A DNA stretch of 64,000 nt from Acridotheres tristis (lineage: Eukaryota > Chordata > Aves > Passeriformes > Sturnidae), in assembly GCA_037013685.1 (NCBI GenBank), contig CM072884.1:99242048-99306047 (forward strand), in the 5' to 3' direction. A program made the position numbers and the translations under genes. This document shows, piece after piece, positions 39,001-53,041 of this stretch (the stretch's first letter is position 1; each line of letters begins with the position of its first letter). The notes beneath the pieces are model-generated. The model saw only the letters and a program-made list of their open reading frames with translations. It ran no database searches and was not told where the DNA came from.

Positions 39001-41630
39001 CGATACTTTTATTATATTTATCGAGACATTTCACAGCATCCTTGGAACTTTGTTGGCTATTTCCACTAGTAAGAAAGCTAATTACATCAGTCATTGATTA
39101 TGAGTATTTCTGTCTTTTCTGGTTTACAGAGGGTCTTTGCATGTCCCCGTTGCCCTGAGCATATGATCATATGCAGCATAATCAAATAAATCTGCAAACC
39201 CCGGACAAAGATATACCTGTTCAGAGCTGTTAATATCCTTTGTAATTCAGAATTCTTACCCATGCCTTTAAATCCAGCACTGTGCAGATTAATGTGCAGA
39301 TTAGTTATATTTATTACTACAGGCCAGTTGACCCTAATGTATCCAGCACCTCCTCACACATATGTGCTCAGCTCCTTTCTTCCCTCTGTTCACACAGTAA
39401 TATATTACAGAATAAAAATGCATATTATTTTAGTGTATACTGGATTTGGCTACTTAGTTCTCACAGGAGTGAAAAATTAGAAAATGCTTCAAAGATTAAT
39501 TAAAAAAAATGAATTTTGGACAATCCTTCTTTAAAGGCTTCTAGACTATTTTTCTACATCACTACAAAATCCTTCCAGAGTACAAGAAGCTAATGTGAAA
39601 TGAGTGTTCCACTGAAGGCACAATCACAATTACTAAGAATAAGGCATGAAAGAGAGCATCAGAAACATCAATGATGTATGATTGAAGTAAAATAGAAAGG
39701 TATCTTCCCGTTACAACGTGGCAAAAAATGTCAGACGGAAAATGTCAATTTCTCCACATTGGTTGAGCTAAACAGAAAAGAAAGCCCTAGAACTGTAGTA
39801 ATACTTATATTGTTAAATAATACTAAGGACTTCAGGTGCTGAAAAGGGCTTAGTAAACATACATCAATGTCTAGAAACACTTCAACCTCATGAAAATTAG
39901 CAGGAGCAAAGAATTTAATTAAAACAATCATAATATAGCTGTGGCAGTAATTCTTTTTTCAGGTAAAGAAAAGTAGTTCAGTGAACTAAACAGGCTATAT
40001 TTCAGAGGCAAGTTCTGTATGAAGGAGCCACTATGGCAGAAATGTCAATAGCCACTGCCTTTAGGCACAGGTTAAAAAGTCCAAAATGCAAGACAACATG
40101 AAGTGCAGAATTCTATTAAACAAATGCTCAAGAAGGAGGTTTTAGATCTGACTTAAGTCAAATCTTTCCCAGCTGTATATACTGAGGGAGAATGAAGTTG
40201 GACCTTCCGTGAAATGAGCACACAATATAAGGAATTTGAATCAGGCTGACTGTGTTTGCAAGATTACTAAGAATTTTCAATGTGCTGTATGCAGTGAATC
40301 AGCAAAACAATGCAAACCCAGAAAACCCAGGAAAACGCATATGATACTGGTAGGAGGTAATTATAAAATAAATAAAGTTGAATCTATGGAAACTGCATAG
40401 CTAAAAGCTAATATCTAACTAATGGTTTTCCATGAGAAGGGCATCATCAAATGAGTATAGAATTTTTTAGCCAGTATTTAACGTGACTCCATACAAAGAA
40501 AAGAAAAACAAAAAGAGCATAACCTTAAAAAAAAATCCTGATTGAACATTTCTGTCTCCCTGCAGTCAAGGACACAGTGGCTCAGAAGCATTCATCTACC
40601 AGCATCGCTTTGGCATTTCTCCCAGAACTTTCAGGGTCTACTTGGCAGAAAATATATAGCTGAATAATTTTAGTGTACTGTTCATCCCATGCATCATAGT
40701 CATCTTCATGGAAGCTCTGCTTAAGCTGCAGGGGTGTAACCAGGAGCAACCTCTGTATTTCAACTTCCTCAGTGATAGGAAGGAATCACTGACTGCCTCT
40801 GGTCCATTGTTTTACACAGCAGCCTAAGCTAAGTGTTAGATAGCCTCAATCATGCATGTGTGGGAGCAAAGAAGAAGGCATTCACATATGTCAGAGCAGT
40901 GGCAGCAATCACCTGGCATTGGTAATCAATTCTAGAAAGGGTTATGATCAATACAAACACTACCAAGAATGTAGTGACTTATCAGCACTATCAGTATGGA
41001 AAAGTCCATCATACCCAAATGAATTTACTGATCTTAGAGCAGCCCACAACCAGTGCTCAGGACCAGCATGGTCTTGGTTCTCTTTGCCTGAAAGGATATC
41101 CCCACCTTGTTCATGCTGAAGGGGAACCCTCACTCCAGCTCAGGTGACATGCACTTTCCACCATGAGATCCCCCTCAAGAACAAAACTAAGCATTGCATT
41201 AGGCCTTCCTCCCGCATACCTCAAAGTTTAGAAAATTATGTCTCAGCAGCTTCTACTTCTCTGAATGTTAATTTCCTCATCTTTCCATGTAGCTTGCTTA
41301 GAGGTTAAGTGATTTAACCTGTTCAATTTAGAAAGTCCTCTTTCTCAAAATTAAACATAGCTGTAGCACAGGAAGTTCTTGTGTGACTCCTGGGGCATGT
41401 GTCAGACAATTACACTGTGGCCAGTACCTGCAGCACATCCAGACTAACTCCAGAACTAGCCTACAAGAAAGTCAAGTGGCTGCTTTCTCAGAAGATGTTC
41501 ATGTGATAACTGCAGTAGGTTTTAAACTGAGCTTATTACCATTGTGCCCTCTCTTGTAATTAAATACTACAATTTTAAAAAATAAGATAACAGTCACAAA
41601 AAGAAAATACCAAATTTTGGAAGAGAGGAA
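36050..41630. other. Intergenic spacer, no gene seen
   Basis: AT-rich unique-looking DNA with short ORFs only. No CR1 end, splice-flanked ORF or RNA gene could be recognised. Confidence 0.4.
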
Positions 41631-41637
41631 GCTGAGC

Positions 41638-41703
41638 AAAAAAAAAAAAAAAAACAACAAAAAAACAACAACAACAAAAAAACCCAAACAAACAACAAAA
41701 ACC
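41638..41703. repeat. A-rich / (AAC)n simple repeat
   Basis: A run of about 17 A is followed by AAC- and AAAC-type repeats to about 41.70 kb. It may be the tail of an old retroposed sequence, but no body can be recognised. Confidence 0.85.
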
Positions 41704-44700
41704 CTAAACGGGGCAAAGAAGAACCTAAAGGAAATGTTCTCAGAAAGTCAAAAGCTTCCATGCTTAAACAATAACTTCAAAGCTGAAAAAAAATCCTTTG
41801 CAGACTTTATCAGTAGGTAAATAAAATGTTGGTCCTCCTCTTTTTGCATAGAAGTCTGGAAGGTCTAATCAACACAATTTTTAAATTATTTAATATACGA
41901 AAATTCTATGAAAGACTGATTGATCATTGCATGTATTGGGTGTAATCCACAAGCCATAGGGCAGTTATGGTTTATTGATTGACAAGATTTATTTCCACAT
42001 TTCACTATTCTGACTGTTACAGAGGGTTTGCATGTTTTTATTGCTTTCCACACCTTTCCACCCCCTCACTGCTAATTTAGGAGCTGTTAGTCTCAGTTCA
42101 TAGTAATTGTGAGAAAATAAAATTCCATCTGTTCCTGTCAGGAAAAGGAAAGATAGGGAAGGGAATGAGAGAATCAACAGAAAATTCCACTTGCTAGACA
42201 TGCTTTGCTGCTAGCTATTACTTTTCTAAGGGATCCCTTACACAAAGTACCTAGAACTGAGCATATAAACTGTATTTTAATTTTACGTATGTCCTTAAGT
42301 TAAGCACTTCCAAGAATATTGTGAGAAGCACTGTTCTGTGTCTGTTCAGCTAAATCCATAAATATGACTCCCATGTGCAAATAATGCCATACAGAACTAT
42401 TTAACTAATATGCAGCCTAGAGCTCATTTTTTCCCTCGCTGGCTTTTCAGTTCCAGAAATATTTCTGATAGGAACGTGTAGAAACTCATGCCAGAGTTGT
42501 AGAGCATAATAGCAAAATTCAGGCTTCTGTCTTTGCAATCTGTCTTTCCAATAGTTTTGGAATGGCTTAAAGGTGAACAAATAATGAGGAAGAGAGACAG
42601 AGAGATGAGGAGGGAGACACATATGCTCAGACAGAAGCAGAGATAGATTTAGGATGAAAAGCCATTAAGATTTAAATGATCTGCAAAGAGTAAAGCCTCG
42701 AAGTTCAATTTCACTCGATATCAAATAGGAGATTTAAGAGTGATATGTTAGGAGAGACTCCTTTCATGAAAATGCAAATAGCAGCAGGCTGTTTTAATTA
42801 TAGACTGTAAGTGTTGCATGATGGAAGAAGAGAAAAAAAATGCAGAAGGGAGCAGAACCATAAACCCTTCCCACTAGTATTTTCAGGTATTTTTAAAACA
42901 ACAGTAATCTCAATCAAACAACATTTTGCAACTAAATTATGCTCTTTTTTTCCTAGTTCACTGATAGTTTGGCACATGCATACAGTGGTGGGATTTCTTC
43001 TGCTTGGAGGTAATCCCTTCAAGGACGATCTTGGAACTAAAAGGACAAGATGTTGTCTGCTTCTGAGGGATGGAACTGCAGGCATGAATCCCATCTTCCT
43101 CCTCATCCAAAGACCTGCATTCACTGCTGCCAATGGCAAGAAGATCAGATTCCATAATCCAGTTCCCTGGAAGAAAGAGATGGAAGTATCTGGATGAAGC
43201 AGCTACAGACCACAAAGCTTTGCCAGCAAATGAGGCAGATCTCTCCTACAAGCAGCTGTAAATAATGCAATCCATTAGTCTTCTGCAATTCATTAATTCA
43301 TTTCCAGTATAAGACAGTGCTCGCTGGCAAGAGGAGGGCATAAAGAAAGCACATATTCAAATATGCTCTACTAAAGGTAATAAAAATACAAGCAGTTCAG
43401 CTTAGTAGCAGAAGCAACAATTCTATTGTCCTTTCCCACCTGCTGTGGCACACAGCAGCCAGCTCTTTCTGAATAATATTTATGCTTGCCAGCCCCCTAA
43501 ATTCTAATCTCTCCGCTCAGTGAGATAAAAAAACAACCCTTTACTTCCATTCTCAAATGGGAACTAACACTAAACCATAATCTTTCAGGAATTAAGTATT
43601 TGCATACAAAACAGGTCACAGAATACATTAGTTAAGTATGTGTTTAAAGTCTGGGAACACAGAGGCAATGGGGGCTTCATAAAAAACAGATAATAAAAGC
43701 TGTGAAATTGACAAAGGGAAAAATATTAAACCTCTCAGTGTTCAATAATATATTAAATCCCTGATGTTTGTGTTACGTTTTAGAGAGGTGAACACTGTTT
43801 TCCCAAAACTTTTTTTGCTTTCCTTCAGTAGATGTCACTGCAGTACAGGATAACTAGTTCCAACACAGTTTTGGAGGAAAGGATTTAGTTTCACCAGGGA
43901 GTGGTCTACAATGGAGAACTGCAGCCTTGTGTTTTCAGATTTTCAACAGCGAGTGTCAGGCTGCACATCCAGATTTTTTTTCTTATACATTTTTTTCCTG
44001 GTTGGGGACCAAACACAAGCAACTATTCACCGTCGTGGTTGGATGCTGTTAGAATAATAGCAGGGAAGCTTATCTGGGACAACCATCATTCTGAACCAAA
44101 ACCAGCTACTGTGTGATTCACTCATTTTGCCTCTGAGGATTCAAATCACTACCTTTTTTCTGATGCAGCTTCCAACCAAGTCGTTAATCCCACACATTCA
44201 TTATTCTGATCAAGACTTGAACTATTTGTCTGCATTCTTTGCTATAGCATGAAAGCAAAATCTCTACCATACTAGTTCTTAATTTTTCTTATTTAATATA
44301 TTTGACTTTTAAGGTACTTACATAGTAAAACAAAATGTTGGTTTTAACCAGGGTCAAAGGGTTTTACTCAAAACAAGATATCTTCAGACATTAGCTGACA
44401 ATGAAAATATATGAAAGCAATAGGCTTACTAAGTTGAGAAAATCCATTTGAAAATATTTCTGGAAAATCCTGTATGCCAAACGCAGAAAGACTGAAGCTA
44501 AAAATGGAAAATAACATAATGTATGTGAGAAGCGACATCAGAAACCGAGGAGGGTTTTGCAAGACTAAAAACATACTTGCAGCAAGCTCATGTACAGTTA
44601 AAGAAATGTGGTTGCTAACAGAGTCACCAGAATTTAGTCAGAGCATATAAACTCCTCCTCTCTTAGTCATTCCTAGAAAACAAATCAGAACCACAGTCTG

Positions 44701-45700
44701 CTGCAGCTCCCCAGGCCTAACAACCAAATCCCTTCACAAAAACAGGAAGGAGAAAGCTTCTCTTGGAAACAGGCTCTTTTGTGGGCATTATGACTGAAAT
44801 ACTAATGCTGGTGGAAGCACCGTGGTGAGCACACGGGACACGAAACCAGCACACCTTTCCCCAGGTGAGATAGGTGAGAGCAGAACATGCTCTCCCAAAG
44901 AGCCCCAGCTGCTGAGCTGTTACAAGGACTGAGCAGTGCATTCAAGCAAGATGGATCCCGTCCCAAAGCTTTGCATGTAAAAACACACACTTTGAATTTC
45001 ACAGGAGCCAAAGCTGCCTGCCAGGAACGTTAGTAGGAGCTCACTCAGCCAGTGGGTGTTCTGTGCTCACGTGGGGAAGCTCCCTTTTGATCTCTGGGCA
45101 TGGTCTTAAGGACTGTTCTCTGCAGAAATCCAAACTCCAGGTGACAGAAGCACAGCAAGGCCCACATCCAGGGGGAAAAAAAAAAAGTATCCACTTCCAA
45201 ACAAAGCAGAAGCAGCTGCAGAAACAGGAAAGTCCCTATGACAGAAACCAACACTATTATCAAGCAGCAGAGCCCTCCAGTGTAGACTGCTGAAATAAAT
45301 TCGGTCTCAGCCATTTAGGTTGAGTTCAGGCTGAAGTCTGTATCAGGCATTGGTACAGGCATCAGCCAAACAGACCTGCCAAATGTGGTGAAACAGAAAG
45401 ATCTAAACTTCTTTAGGAATGGCACTATTAACATCTCTTCCTTCTCTCAGCTAAATGAATCACCTGATACTTTATTAAATATAGTTTCTATCAGCCTTTC
45501 CACCATCACCTAATGAACACACTGAAGATGAGAGAGTAGGAATCCATAGTTCATTTCCCACTGCTCTCTCCAGAGAAAAGCCCACACATCTGAGTAACTA
45601 TTTACAGATGATGTCTGGAAAGAAAAAAGAAAAATATTTTGAGGGACCCTACTTTAAAGCTACTTTCTACTAAGATGGCTAAACAGAATTTAGGATCATT
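41704..45700. other. Intergenic spacer, no gene seen
   Basis: AT-rich DNA. Overlapping ORFs at 42.80-43.21 kb (128 codons on plus, 113 and 85 on minus) were examined. They match no family I know and lack promoter or splice context. Confidence 0.35.
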
Positions 45701-47050
45701 ATTTTCACCATCCAAGTTTGAAAATCTTCCTTTCTTTCTGTTTCTACCTGTCGCGTTTCACAGCTTCAAATTTCACACCTACACCCTTCTTTCCTCCCAC
45801 TCTCTTTGTCTCTGTAAAAAAACCCTGTCATCCATTACTTTTTCATGTGTCGTTCCTTTCACCCTCACCAAGTCCCAGATCCTTTTTTTTCATCTTCCCT
45901 CTCTTTCAGAAGTTTCTCTTTTCCATTCATTTCTATCCCCCCAGATACATTTCATGGCAGTCACACTGGATTTTTGGTCTTTCCCTGTCCATACTCCTCC
46001 TGGGCTACAACCCTTTTTCTCCATTGCTAGCAGCATTGAATATGACCCTTCTCACTAACACCTATCATTTTATTTCTGTCTTTTCTCCATCTTCAGCCTT
46101 ATCCTCTGATTTCACCTCAAGGCATTGTTTTATTTTCACTGTACCCCATGTAAGTCTACCAGTTCACCTGAGCCCTTGGCTGAAGAGTCCCATGTCTCCC
46201 TTCTGTGTTCATTCCTCCTTCAGTTCAGCCTACACCAAGGTTTACAGCCTTGCACTGATTTTCATCAGCCATATTCTTGAATCTCTGGCACTGTGTTCCT
46301 CTCTTTTAAACAATGATCATATACCTTGCACCCTTATACCCTCAAACCCTCATACCCTCATACCTACCTCATAGGTCATCTTCTCTCTCAAGCCTTGTCA
46401 GTCAATCTTTCCACAATTTTCAGATGATCAGTAATTCTTGGTATTTGTCTCTCTTTTCCCCACATTTCTTGTCTCTTTTCTCTTTTTATCCCAAGGATTG
46501 TTGTTAATTTTCTACCTCCTTCACTTCACCCCTTTTCCCACTGCAAGCTTTTTTTATCCATCTGTATTTCTTCCTGTTTCCTAGTTAAGTAATTCTCCAT
46601 TCTCTAGTTGGGGAACATTTGTCATCTCAAGTAGGATTCTTAGCTACCCTGAATCATCCTCCCTTTTACCCTGCTCCTGCATCTCCTTCACTCTCCACAT
46701 TGGGATCTCACCAATGTCTTCTACATGAAGACACTTCCTTCACTTCCCTTTCTGTAACTCTTTTCCTTCTTCCATGTCACATCTAAAGAATTTATCTTTT
46801 CCAACTCCTCCGTTTGCCTCAGTTCTTCCATCCTGAGCAAACTGTTGTTCACTCCTCCTTCAGTTCTCATGCTCCCACCAAAAACATTCTTTTCCTCATC
46901 TATAAACTGCTCTGCTCCTCATTGCCATCTCCAAGCTCATTACATTTATCTCTTCTCCAGTTTCATTACAGAACCTCTGTAAATTACGCTTCCCCCCTTA
47001 GATACAACATAATCTGCTTTTAGTTTTGACTATTACTGGTTTTGAACTGA
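45700..47050 (+). other. Long pyrimidine-biased tract
   Basis: For more than 1.3 kb, fading out toward 47.8 kb, the plus strand is strongly enriched in C and T (many CTTCC, TTTCTC and CCTCC runs), with purines mostly isolated. Because TAA, TAG and TGA all need purines, the bias leaves long Ser/Phe/Pro/Leu-rich open frames, including one of 218 codons at 45,718-46,374. I do not call these genes. The tract could form triplex (H-DNA) or R-loop structures if transcribed from the minus-strand template direction. Its origin is unknown. Confidence 0.7.
46331..46375. repeat. 8-base tandem repeat (CCCTCATA)
   Basis: Four consecutive units, CCCTTATA, CCCTCAAA, CCCTCATA and CCCTCATA, are followed by a degenerate fifth. 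The repeat lies inside the pyrimidine-rich tract and superficially resembles a telomere-type C-strand repeat, but the unit is different. Confidence 0.8.
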
Positions 47051-47799
47051 AGGTGAAAACTAATAATCCATCACTGAAACCTTGTCCTCCTTAAGTTTCC
47101 ATGATTTTTCTTTTTTTTTTGTTTTTCTCTCTGTGCATCTGTCTATTACCACTTCATGTAATTTGGCATTCTTTCAAGACCCACCTCCAGAATTTATGAC
47201 AATGTGACCCTATGATGATTTAGTTATTATTTTGAATATTCATTTCTTCACTGCAGATCTGACTGTTTTTATTCAAAAGAAAGCCTCAGAAAATTTGGCT
47301 CAGATTTGTTCTCCAGGGACATGACCCCAAGACTGATGTGTTTAAAACTGCACTTTCAGTTGCATCTCCTTTGCAGTCACCATGACAAATCATATCTAGC
47401 CTGCCACTTATCTGCACTTTCCACCTCCATCTTTTTTTTTCATAGCCAAATTATGCTGAAATCCTAACAAGACTTTTTTCTAACATTTCTAGTAGGCTTT
47501 TGCATTTATATGCATACTTAAAACTCATCCAAATTTTAATTATGCCACACATTTATTGCAGCAACATCTGTTTTCTTACCCTTGCCACAAACTACCTTAA
47601 TAATTCATCATCACTATGGGAGATGGCAAGTTCTAAATCCTCCTCTCCTACAACCCCCTCTTCGTTCCCTCCATCTTTGCAGCACTAGGATACACTGTCT
47701 TCATTTTCAAGTCCATTTACAGTTTGTTCCCACTGTATCATCTCCCAAGCTCTCACATCCACCCAACCCAGGATGGTAGGTGTTATCTTCTGGTTAAAA

Positions 47800-50700
47800 A
47801 TTCAGGAATGCACATCCATGTTCTCTCCTGTGAGCTCCTATGTGTTCTTGCTGAGTTCCTCATAAACATCAGGAAAGCCACTTCAGTATTTTCCTTAAAA
47901 ATCTCTGTTTGAGGTTCATCTCTGCCATGATGCTACAAATTAGGATACATCTAGCCAACTGTCTATCCTGTGTGTGAACGACTTCATCCTTTCCTGATGG
48001 TCTCTCACTATTAACTCTTGAATTATAAGGGGAGTGAGGGGAAGCAAGGATGGTTCTATTATTTTGTGTTTGTATGAAACCTGATCCATCTAAATAAGAA
48101 TTCTGTCTAAGAGTAAGACTCTTTTTAAGAACAATTGAGATGACAATACATGTTACAATAAATAAAAATTGTAACATCTCAACTGCATTGATACTGTTGT
48201 CCAACACTCTCTTTCTCTGATATATTTAAATTCAGATTTTAGAATATAACCTTTTGTATGTCAGGCTACAAAACCACATACACATATTTCCCCTTACTTA
48301 AAATACATTTAAAGAAAGTTATATTTTTGATTGAATTGGAGATTACGTTTAGGGGTACATCAATCTAGGTGCAGTACCTCATATATCACATGACGTTTTT
48401 GGATTGTGCATACAGACACTAAATGTAGAAGTATCGACTCTCCATGAGGCTTGGCTTAGTAAGACAATAGAAGGAAGGGTGATTCTTCTTTTATATAGAA
48501 ACATTGTCTCTTAAAAATTAGGTCAAAAGAGCCCCCAAATGAGGGACACTGCTGGTATGGCTGAAAGCAATAGCAACTACATAGGTTAAATGCAATAAAG
48601 AGAGAAAGGAGTGAGAAGAAGTCAGACAGTGAAGGAAAGTATAATATTTAAATATAGTGAAAGGGACATGCTTTGAGAAACTGTTTATGCAAAGCTACAA
48701 ATGTTCTGAGAATGGGACTGGTTTTAAGAAAATAATCACTACAAAAATATGTGAGCTATCCTACCAAATCTGACATCATTTCTAGGGACACCAGAGTTTC
48801 ATGGGGGAAAAATAGGTGGAAAACAAAGTGGTGTGTAAGTCTGTAGTGATGTATGTCAGGAACATTTTTCGGAGATGAAGGTGAGGACTGCAGCATTGAA
48901 GGGTCTAGACAGCCAGGAATTGCCCTCAAGAGCTTTACACATAGACTACTGCAGTAGAAAGCCACTGTGCAATCATGTTATCTTATCCCTGTCTTGTTCC
49001 AACCAAATGCTGATATAAAACTATTATTATTCTCAAGGATGAACTATGTCATGGGCAAAACTACCCATGTGCACACTGAACGTGCTTTTTACACACAGTA
49101 AGAGATATTAGGATGAATGAAATCCATTAACCACAACTCATTATTGGTCATTACTATTGAAATAAAGATGTACAGGTCTTGAAATGTCAGATTGTCTAAA
49201 TTACTGTAGTCTGGTAAAAATATTTTTTACCTTTACTCTGTCTACTACTTTCTTGTCATAGAGAAAAAATAAAAATACACTGATTTTAGATTTATAAAAG
49301 AACAGCAAGTGGTTTTACTTTGCTAAAAGTCAATTTACCTCATTGGAAAATACAATGCAAATGATCGCTTGGACACATAGGTCATGTTCTTCAGGTATCA
49401 ACATTATCATAAGTACAATAAATTAAAGTAAAAAGTGGATTGAGTTCAGAATAGCTAAAATTAAACGCCAACAACTTGGTTATTCATCTTTGCTTCTGCA
49501 AGTCAAAACAGTCACATTCTGATCTTGCAGGTTATAATTAGGCTGAGTCCTGCCTCTGTAAAAGCAGAATGTGTATCTTGCGATCTACCCACGTATGTTT
49601 AGGAAGCCAGAAGAAAGGGCAGTGCTAATGCATAGGGGGAGAATACAGCAGGTGGTTAAGCAGCACAGAAAGCCTATTTTTAAACTAAGAGGCAGAGGGT
49701 AGGTAAGCTCTAGATCATTGGTACTTTTCATAGCCTAAACAAGTCTTGTTAAAGAAGACAGTTAGACTATTTCTTAAAGACCAAGTACTATTTCTTCTTT
49801 TACTTCCCTGCCCTTGGAAGGACTTCATCTGGCTTAGAAGTGCTGGGCAGAGCTGCTTGGGCATGTGCAGAAAACCCTCATCACTACTGGCACACACACA
49901 CTACCCATACCAGGAAAATCTTGTGGAGTGAACCACTTCCCATTTTGGTTGCATCACCCACCAAATGAAGGAAGAAAGAATTAGCTTGTAGTCTTTGCAT
50001 AGAAAAAATAGCACAGGAAGGAATAAAGCCATAGCTCTTTGATCATGAGCCTAATCTTCAAAATGAAATGATCAAGAACAATAATTACAAATTACACATT
50101 TTAAAGTATGCATTTTAGGCAAAGTTTTGTAAAAGGATGTCAATGCAGACTCTGCCACCAGAGAATTGTGACTATTGTATGAATTAAAAGTGCAACACTG
50201 TATAGGAAATTCACCTTAAAATTATTTTTAAAATACTGATTGCTCAACTGACAGCTTGGTTCCCAGGAAAGCAACAGCTAGTTTGTTGAGAACAATAATA
50301 AAACCACATCACTCCCTTTTTTATACTGTTTTCTCGTAAGACCTTAAGAAAGAATATCTATTGACTATGTAATGGTTTTTCTTTCTTCTGTATGTAATGA
50401 AATGTCATTGCAGGAAAGAAGAAATTAATATTCTGCTACTATCCATGTGCCAATTTCTGCACTTTTCAGTTAAAAACAACTCCCATTGATTTTTGCCCTT
50501 TTAAATGCTCTTCTTAATGTCATTATGGTATCTTGGCCCATTTATACACATTCATAGCTCACTAAACTAATGCTTGTTAATCAATGTCCTCTTGTCTCTC
50601 ACTTCTACTTATGTTTACATCAAACTTATTCCTACTTGGCTCTTAGTGTGAGGGAAAGTATGGATGCAGTGGGTAAGCTGGTCTATCCTTCCAGGCTGTA

Positions 50701-52990
50701 TGACCCTGGTTGGCCACCAAACCAGGAGCTGCCTTTGCACTTTGGCTGATGTGGTGACTCACAGGTGCTCCAGAGAAGCAGGACACACATAGGACTTGGC
50801 ACTTCTCACCATTTCCAGCAGAACAGATCAGATTGCTCTGATCTGCACTGGAGGGCCAGCCTGACACTGAGCCAGCTCGTTTGTGGGACCAAAAAGGGAA
50901 GTCAAGACAATCTGGCTGCTGCCTTCAGGTGTTTGTGTCTGGCCTTGATCACTCCACAGTCCCTTTAGGAGTTCCTGGAGAAAACACTTTGGTGGCCCTT
51001 GGGAAAACTGGGTGTTTCCCCTTTTTTTAAACAGGAAGTTTGTCTAAAAAAGGATATCTTGTTATGAATGAGACCTGCCGCTTATTTGTATTCAGAGTCA
51101 TATATGCTTGCTTCACCTGGTAAAATATATTTTTCCTATATTTTGTCTTAGTGACTTTGTGGAATGCAGTCTAGCTTGCCAAAACAAAATCTCTACAATA
51201 TATGTGTCAGTAAGAAAGGGTTTGGCGTCCCACATCATGCCTGATTTGAAGGGTTCGCATTAGAGAATTCCATCTTTGTAACTGAGTTAAATTAGCCTTA
51301 AACTTTTGGAGACAGTAAACAAACAATGTTGTATTCTAACATTCTATTATAACCACAAGATGAGGGAAAAAGCTATGATGATGAATATGGAAGTAACCTA
51401 GAAGACAAGTAAGCTATGATGTTTGATTTCAGACATGTAAAATTATGGGCTGCTCTCTGTAGTCAAGCTCCTCAAGATTAAAGTTTATAAGAAAGTGTTT
51501 TATCTTATCTATCAAGTAACATATTTCTCTCATGCATACCTTCCAAAAGCAGACAAAAGGTGTAACTATCTTATGTTAGTGCATGAAACTGGTTGCCTGT
51601 AAGAAGCAATGTAAGAAAAAGAAATTTATTTTGTGTACATTGTAAGAAAAAATCTCTCAGCTCTGATTTTGCTACCACAGTGGTTCTCTAGATGCTTTCT
51701 TACAAAACTTCTATGTGTGCTACATTTCTTACAATATGGCCTCATATTAAAATGACAAGATACACTGATAGAAAAAAAAAGTTTTCATTGCTAACATATA
51801 TTATTGGAAGTTCATTCAGTTATTTTTAATCACTAAACCACTACCCAGTCATTTATCTTATACTTGCAGCACCACTGCCTTCTATCCTTGAATCTGTTGC
51901 AGGTGTAGGGAGATTAATAAGTACCACAGAAGCCATTGACAATATCTGAACCAGCAGCAGTGGTAGCACATCTTTTACTTCAAGTTATCCTTATAGCTGT
52001 GCATGATGTGATGTACTCCTGACACAAGGATATGGGATGATCCATACACGAACTGGGAGTTCTGGCAGACTTTTAAGCATCAAAGTTTTTAAGTATCAGT
52101 TGACTGCCAGCTGTGAACCAGGAACCAGGTCTTTCAGATGTTACACTAGAAACCCCTTGGGACCTTCCTTCTGAACTACAAAGCTCCAAATCTTCAGCTC
52201 AACTCCACTGGCAAGCACCAAGGTCTGACAGACCTGCGGAGCTCAACCGTTGGTGCCGAGGGCCTGATCCTCCAGCTGTGCTCACCCCAGGGATTCCTGG
52301 TGTGTGACTAGCTCAGTTTGAGTTCCACCCAGTGCTCATTTGTGGCTGGAATGCATTAGTTTAGCTTTATACAAAAGGGATCTATTTCATGCACTCCAAC
52401 ACCACTCCACACTCTGAATTACAGCACTGTTAACAGAGATGATGACAGCATTTACTTCAAAAGTGCATCCCTGATCCAAACTAAAACACTTCAGTGCCCC
52501 AAGGCTCATGAAGCAGTCTGTGTGAAACAACAAACGAAAATGAGATGCCTGATTTTTATGCACTGCAATGCCTTAAATTCTGCTATCTGTCTGTACAGAT
52601 TTTTCTAGGGTATATATCCTTAAAGAAGAAATATACTTTTGGTAGCAATACTCAACCATTGCTGAATTCTGCGGCATGTTATGTCCACTGGGCTTCATAA
52701 TATTTTTCTAATTTAAATAACCATTGAAGCATACCAAGAAAATGGGAATCGAGTTCAAGCGTCCATAACTTGCAAAGCTACATTTTGCCGTGATGCATCT
52801 GATATTCGATGTCTGCTGGGAAGTGGCTTTTAGTTTAAAACTGTTATTACGTGTGAGCAAAGCCAAAAGGTGAAAGTCTTACAGGCGCCAGCAACAGATT
52901 CTGAAAGCCTAGATTAGAGTTTTGCAAAAAAAGGATGGAGAAATGCTTAAGGGCTAGAGGCATTTTCGCCGTGTCAGGAAATGGTGTGGG
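47800..52990. other. Intergenic spacer upstream of CpG island 2, no gene seen
   Basis: AT-rich DNA with scattered short ORFs. I see no recognisable repeat, RNA gene or exon. Confidence 0.4.
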
Positions 52991-52991
52991 G

Positions 52992-53041
52992 AAAAAAAAA
53001 ACCAAAACCAAAAAAACAAAAACAAAACAAAACAAAAAAAG
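52992..53041. repeat. A-rich (CAAAA)n tract at the left border of CpG island 2
   Basis: A run of A followed by CCAAAACC and repeated CAAAA/CAAAAA units ends just where the GC-rich island begins. A mirror-image T/G-rich tract borders the island on its right (54.40-54.51 kb). Confidence 0.85.

Noticed and set aside
42798..43215. Overlapping ORFs of 128 (plus) and 113 (minus) codons
   Set aside because: Both strands are open over the same stretch. No promoter, splice or domain evidence was found.
45718..46374. 218-codon Ser/Phe/Pro-rich ORF
   Set aside because: It is explained by the pyrimidine bias, which removes stop codons. It resembles no protein family and other plus-strand frames nearby are similar.
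46331..46375. Interstitial telomeric repeat
   Set aside because: The unit is CCCTCATA (8 bases), not CCCTAA; it is a local tandem repeat.
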